Below, in pieces: positions 12,511 through 15,225 of a DNA stretch of 15,225 bases (the first letter of the stretch is position 1; each line of letters begins with the position of its first letter). Source of the DNA: Ruminococcus sp. (lineage in GTDB: Bacteria; Bacillota; Clostridia; Oscillospirales; Ruminococcaceae); contig JAILFF010000097.1 in assembly GCA_024697705.1 (NCBI GenBank), positions 1 through 15,225 on the forward strand, written 5' to 3'. The position numbers and the translations under genes are program-made. The notes under the pieces were generated by a model. That model was not told the origin of the DNA, did no database searches, and saw only the letters and a list, made by a program, of their open reading frames with translations.

Positions 12511-12554
12511 TTGCCGTGGTTTTCGGCAATAATACATCGGGAGCTTTTAGCTCC
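12511..12554 (+). other. Two small hairpins after the DUF1292 gene
   Basis: TTGCCG/CGGCAA (12511-12529) and GGAGC/GCTCC with a TTTTA loop (12540-12554). Neither is followed by a good U run, so termination here is uncertain. Confidence 0.4.
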
Positions 12555-12570
12555 TGCTATTAATTAAATA

Positions 12571-12600
12571 TTGCAAAATTACTGCTGTGTTCGTTAGTAT
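12571..12600 (+). promoter_or_regulatory. Possible promoter for the small membrane protein gene
   Basis: TTGCAA (12571-12576), 18-bp spacer, TAGTAT (12595-12600). A moderate match to sigma-A, placed about 218 bp before the ATG. Confidence 0.4.
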
Positions 12601-12606
12601 GGGTTC

Positions 12607-12817
12607 AATTTAATCCAACACTTATGTAATCAGGGATTCGTTCTCCGTTAAGCTAATGCAGACCTCCCGCCTGACACCGCGTGAGCCGTGAAAATCAGGA
12701 TCGGACGAAGGGAGCGTGATGCTTTTGGGGCGTTTTACCCGTCCTGCTTCTGCGGGTTTTATTATCTCATACGACGGCATGGCGGTTTTTTTGTGTATTA
12801 ACGAAGGAAGTGTTGAT
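12607..12817 (+). ncRNA. Structured leader, riboswitch-like, class not recognised
   Basis: The leader holds a nested helix set: outer CTCCC (12664-12668) with GGGAG (12710-12714), CCTGA (12670-12674) with TCAGG (12695-12699), and an inner CAC-C-GC/GC-C-GTG hairpin with a GTGA tetraloop (12675-12690). Further on, ACCCG (12737-12741) and CGGGT (12753-12757) form a hairpin followed by TTTTATT, like a weak terminator. GGG at 12728-12730 could pair with the same CCC, an antiterminator-like alternative. The ribosome binding site of the next gene comes after all this. I compared it from memory with common riboswitch cores and found no match. Confidence 0.4.
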
Positions 12818-13264
12818 ATGGAGGCAGTTGTAGTTCTTGTTATACTTGCGGTGCTCGGCGTTATTTTGGGCGTCAGTCTTACCTCCGTAGCAGCTGCGCT
12901 TATGATACTGATGATCGCCGCGCTGGGGCTTATGCTGATCTTTTTCCTTTATATGTCGGTGGTGCTGCTGCGGACCCAAAGCGCCGAAGGCGAGCTTGAC
13001 GGCTTCGAGAAGCCCGCGCACGGCTACGAGACCGCCTATTATCTCTGCGGCAGCGAGCGTCTGCCGAATATTTTCCCCGCAGAAAACATCATGCGCGAGT
13101 TCATCTACCGCGGTGGCAGAACAAAGCTGCGGCTCTTCCGAGGAAAGCGCCGCAGCTACGTGATCGACCGCCACAGCATGGCGATCATTATTTTCGGACT
13201 GGTACTTACGCTGCCGAGCCTTGCGTACGTTATCATCGAGTTTGCTCAGATACGGAAAGGCTGA
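12818..13264 (+). CDS. Small membrane protein of unknown function
   Basis: 148 residues. Two hydrophobic helices lie near the start (about 3-22 and 24-51), then a soluble loop of about 70 residues (ELDGFEKPAHGYETAYYLCG, IFPAENIMREF, basic KLRLFRGKRRSYVIDR), then a third helix near the end (about 125-143). I do not recognise a family. The ATG at 12818 follows GAAGGAAG by 7-8 nt; an in-frame ATG at 12716 would add 34 residues but lacks an SD and overlaps the structured leader. The 3' end overlaps the end of sdpI by 32 bp on the opposite strand. Confidence 0.72.
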   Translation: MEAVVVLVILAVLGVILGVSLTSVAAALMILMIAALGLMLIFFLYMSVVLLRTQSAEGELDGFEKPAHGYETAYYLCGSERLPNIFPAENIMREFIYRGGRTKLRLFRGKRRSYVIDRHSMAIIIFGLVLTLPSLAYVIIEFAQIRKG

Positions 13265-13940
13265 TCTCCTCGTCATAGACCTTTTTGGCGTACACGCAGG
13301 CAGCGATGACCGCGCCCGTGAGGTAGACAAGCATCATGACGACTGAGACAGCCGGCTTTGCGAACAGCGCCGTAACAACGGTCAGCAGCCCCGCGATCAT
13401 CAGCGCCTTTCCGCCGTAGGTATTGCTTTTGCGCCAGGTGTTGTCGTTGTACATACTGTGCGAGGTACGCAGCCCGACGGCACCGTTCGGCTTGGTCTTC
13501 GGCAGATAATTGCCAAGCACGACAAACATTATACCGATCATCAGCGAGGTGATGCCGAGCCCGTTGTCATCGAAGTTATCGGCGCCAACCTTGCCCGCAC
13601 TAACTGCGTTTTTCAGGCTGATAAACTGCAAAACGAGCTGCATCGCCGCTATGCAAAGCGCGGCAATATCCACCACCTTAGCGTTCGAGACCGCCTCTGC
13701 GGTCTTTTTTTCGTTCCCGGAGTAACGCGCCTTTTTAATGATCCGCTGCGAGATGCCGAGCATCGCTGCTGCCATAACAATAGTTATCAGCGGCATTAAA
13801 AGATAGGTATATTTCGAGCCGAAATTGTCCGCCCTGCCGAAAATGTCGCGATGCGTCACTACCGTATCGGGCATGAAACGCATAAATACGCCGGTAACGA
13901 TAAGCTGTAAAAACGCCGTTATCCATACTGCTTTTTTCAT
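13233..13940 (-). CDS. sdpI: SdpI-family membrane protein (immunity-protein type)
   Basis: 235 residues with about six transmembrane helices: an N-terminal DUF1648-like pair (MKKAVWITAFLQLIVTGVFM, then DTVVTHRDIFGRADNFGSKY) and a C-terminal SdpI domain. The signature loop LGNYLPKTKPNGAVGLRTSH with NDNTWRKSNTYGG is diagnostic of SdpI/YhgF-like proteins. In Bacillus subtilis SdpI protects against the SdpC killing factor and sequesters the SdpR repressor at the membrane. No sdpC-like toxin gene is in the window, so here it may be an orphan immunity or envelope-stress protein. GGAGG lies 8 nt before the ATG, which overlaps the sdpR stop by ATGA. Confidence 0.85.
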   Translation of the reverse strand: MKKAVWITAFLQLIVTGVFMRFMPDTVVTHRDIFGRADNFGSKYTYLLMPLITIVMAAAMLGISQRIIKKARYSGNEKKTAEAVSNAKVVDIAALCIAAMQLVLQFISLKNAVSAGKVGADNFDDNGLGITSLMIGIMFVVLGNYLPKTKPNGAVGLRTSHSMYNDNTWRKSNTYGGKALMIAGLLTVVTALFAKPAVSVVMMLVYLTGAVIAACVYAKKVYDEEISLSVSEQTR

Positions 13941-14206
13941 TTTCTGTCACCTCCGAATTGCTGCACCCACATGATAAGCTCGTCCAGAACGGACGTATTT
14001 ATCTCGTAGAACACAAAGTTTTTCTGCTTGTACTCGATAACAAGGTCGGCTTGTTTCAGCAGCCGCAGATGATAGGAAAGCGCCGCGGGGCTTATCCCGA
14101 GTCTTTCGGCGATCTCGCCCGCGCTTAGTTTTCCCTCGCGCAGCATGACGAGGATATCCCGTCGCTGACTGTCGGCAAGCACCTTGAAGATATTGGTTTC
14201 TCCCAT
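13937..14206 (-). CDS. sdpR: SdpR-like ArsR-family repressor
   Basis: 89 residues with a winged helix-turn-helix: FKVLADSQRRDILVMLREG, then recognition region LSAGEIAERLGISPAALSYH, then wing VIEYKQKNFVFYEIN. There are no metal-binding cysteines, as in SdpR and other non-metal ArsR proteins. I start it at the ATG at 14206, which has AGGTGAGG just upstream and follows the promoter; a longer frame back to 14434 would run through the promoter and operators. It is the first gene of a two-gene operon with sdpI and probably represses its own promoter through the TGTTTAAA palindrome. Whether SdpI inactivates it here is inferred from the B. subtilis model. Confidence 0.87.
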   Translation of the reverse strand: MGETNIFKVLADSQRRDILVMLREGKLSAGEIAERLGISPAALSYHLRLLKQADLVIEYKQKNFVFYEINTSVLDELIMWVQQFGGDRK

Positions 14207-14216
14207 GAGCCTCACC

Positions 14217-14238
14217 TGTTTAAAAATTTCTTTAAACA
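14217..14238. promoter_or_regulatory. SdpR operator, perfect TGTTTAAA inverted repeat
   Basis: TGTTTAAA (14217-14224) and TTTAAACA (14231-14238) are perfect inverted half-sites with a 6-bp centre. The palindrome covers the predicted transcription start of sdpRI, the expected place for an autorepressor. Confidence 0.75.
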
Positions 14239-14239
14239 G

Positions 14240-14268
14240 ATTATAGCACGGAACATCAAGCTTGTCAA
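14240..14268 (-). promoter_or_regulatory. Promoter of sdpRI
   Basis: On the minus strand TTGACA (14263-14268), 17-bp spacer, TATAAT (14240-14245), both full consensus. Operator-like sites flank it on each side. Confidence 0.88.
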
Positions 14269-14271
14269 GTC

Positions 14272-14293
14272 TGTTTAAAAATATTTTTAAGTT
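14272..14293. promoter_or_regulatory. Second, imperfect SdpR operator
   Basis: TGTTTAAA (14272-14279) matches the main operator half-site exactly; the other half at 14286-14293 reads TTTAAGTT, five of eight matching. It lies just upstream of the -35 box. Confidence 0.5.
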
Positions 14294-14351
14294 ACAGGGA
14301 ACCGATGATGTGGTTTTGTTATCCCGTAGTGTAAATGCTTTTGGTTTGCTT

Positions 14352-14394
14352 TCAAATAAAACGGAGAGAGCATTTCGCCCTCTCCGCTTTTTGA
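14352..14394 (-). terminator. Terminator of fbp (bidirectional)
   Basis: CGGAGAG (14362-14368) pairs with CTCTCCG (14380-14386). On the minus strand TTTTATTTGAA follows; on the plus strand CTTTTTG follows. It separates fbp from the sdpRI promoter. Confidence 0.85.
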
Positions 14395-14396
14395 TG

Positions 14397-15225
14397 TTAT
14401 TTTTCTTTGAGCGCTCCCGAACGGTACGCTTCAAGCAGCTCCTTAAGATCGTTTATCTGCGAAAGCAGCTCCGAGCCCTTGTCCGTGTCGGAGATATTCG
14501 CCCGCTGTTCGAGCCGCTCCACGAGGTGTATCTCGGGCGTGTGTTCGCTCTCATCGGGAATGAACGGCTTGTGCTCCGCTAAGTTAAGGCTGTGCGAGTC
14601 GTAGATAAGCGTGTACCCCGCGATGCCCGTCGTTTTCTGATACGCCTTCGAGATGCCGCCGTCGATGACGAACAGCCGCCCGTCAGCCTTGACGGGACTT
14701 TCGCCGCGGCTTATCTTTACCGGCACATGACCGTTGATGATATGCCCCTTTTTCGGGTCGAGCCCGAACATCGAAAGGATACGCCCGCAGACCTCCGCGC
14801 TTTCCGAAAAATGATAATACGCATTATAGCACTCGCGGTGAAGCTCGGTCTCCACTAAGAAATACCTCTCGAAAAACGCCATTTTGTCCTTGCCGTAAAG
14901 CGGCGAACGCGGTCCGCACCACAGATACCAGAGCATATCGGCTGCCGTCTGCTTTTCGGCGCCGTCGGGCAGAAAATACGCCCTGTTTACGATCTCGTTC
15001 AGCTTGTCGAGCAGCTCTTTTCCCGAAAGCCCGCACCCGTCGATGACGACGCTCTGCGGCTCGCCGCTCTCGTCGAGAGGTATACACCCGTGAAACAGCA
15101 GATTGCCGTTCACGGTCTTGTACATCGAGCCTTTTGAATAAAGGAATCTCATGTGCGTGTGCAGGCGTTCGCTGTGCATAAACGAGTTTGTCAGCACGTT
15201 CATAAGCTCGCTTTCGCCGTCGGTG
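14397..15225 (-). CDS. fbp: Fructose-1,6-bisphosphatase class III, C-terminal part
   Basis: Hydrolyses fructose 1,6-bisphosphate to fructose 6-phosphate in gluconeogenesis. Only about 275 C-terminal residues are visible; the frame is open to the window edge (TDGESELMNVLTNSF), and class III enzymes are about 650 residues, so the start lies outside. Family signatures in order are HMRFLYSKGSMYKTVNGNLL, FHGCIPLD, GKELLDKLNEIVNRAYF, MLWYLWCGPRSPLYGKDKM, FERYF, GHIINGHVPVK, and VIDGGISKAYQKTTGIAGYT. The metal-binding calcineurin-like core is mostly upstream, but the HxxxGHVPVK-type histidines are here. The ATG at 15203 is internal. A bidirectional terminator follows the stop. Confidence 0.95.
   Translation of the reverse strand, partial: TDGESELMNVLTNSFMHSERLHTHMRFLYSKGSMYKTVNGNLLFHGCIPLDESGEPQSVVIDGCGLSGKELLDKLNEIVNRAYFLPDGAEKQTAADMLWYLWCGPRSPLYGKDKMAFFERYFLVETELHRECYNAYYHFSESAEVCGRILSMFGLDPKKGHIINGHVPVKISRGESPVKADGRLFVIDGGISKAYQKTTGIAGYTLIYDSHSLNLAEHKPFIPDESEHTPEIHLVERLEQRANISDTDKGSELLSQINDLKELLEAYRSGALKEK

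Noticed and set aside
12607..12817. Known riboswitch class (TPP, SAM, ZTP, fluoride, c-di-GMP, guanidine, THF)
   Set aside because: None of their invariant core sequences could be found in the leader, so I left the class open.
12716..12817. Upstream extension of the small membrane protein to the ATG at 12716
   Set aside because: It lacks an SD and overlaps the structured leader, whereas the ATG at 12818 has a good SD.
14207..14434. N-terminal extension of SdpR to 14434
   Set aside because: It would read through the consensus promoter, both operator sites and the fbp terminator, and into the fbp 3' end.

Overview
The window reads as chromosomal DNA of a low-to-mid GC Firmicute, most likely a Ruminococcus-like member of the Oscillospiraceae (Clostridia). 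The evidence is the class III fructose-1,6-bisphosphatase, the DUF951 and DUF1292 proteins, the sdpRI-type pair, the M18 aminopeptidase, strong AGGAGG-type ribosome binding sites, consensus sigma-A promoters and GC-rich palindromic intergenic repeats. The genus is an inference from gene types and style; no marker gene was compared.

Left part (1-9820) is mostly housekeeping. It holds the start of a small membrane protein (DUF308-like, minus strand), lysA (minus, with its own promoter and terminator), a GNAT acetyltransferase, DUF951-prfA (release factor 1), then a tight run sua5-coaE-lytic transglycosylase-M18 aminopeptidase, then prfC (release factor 3) starting at TTG. Gaps between these groups contain palindromic or MITE-like repeats (2427-2747, 4167-4192, 7991-8199, 9821-10082).

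Middle part (9821-12160) has no conventional gene and is the most interesting stretch. Read on the minus strand it looks like one transcription unit of about 1.9 kb. It starts at a perfect TTGACA-17-TATAAT promoter with an extended -10 (11994-12022) and ends at a clear intrinsic terminator (10083-10113), convergent with prfC. It contains four tandem copies of a roughly 230-236 bp unit, preceded by three shorter copies at about 105-112 bp spacing. Nearly every unit carries a Shine-Dalgarno (SD) sequence 8-10 nt before an ATG. The recurring ORFs are a 10-12 residue basic peptide (MK-x-LT-type), an MSR-type peptide of 18-35 residues in the four long units, and a minigene consisting of start, one sense codon and stop (MC*, MY*, MR*, MA*), or the same site with AAG in place of ATG. 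Substitutions between copies are partly conservative and in frame, and several start codons sit in small hairpins. I do not recognise it as a described RNA or peptide family. It is my main candidate for an undescribed system.

Right part (12161-15225) holds DUF1292, which diverges from the array; a small three-helix membrane protein behind a structured leader; a convergent sdpI/sdpR-type immunity-regulator operon with a matching operator at its promoter; and the C-terminal part of fructose-1,6-bisphosphatase class III running off the window. I saw no tRNA, rRNA, CRISPR array or transposase gene.
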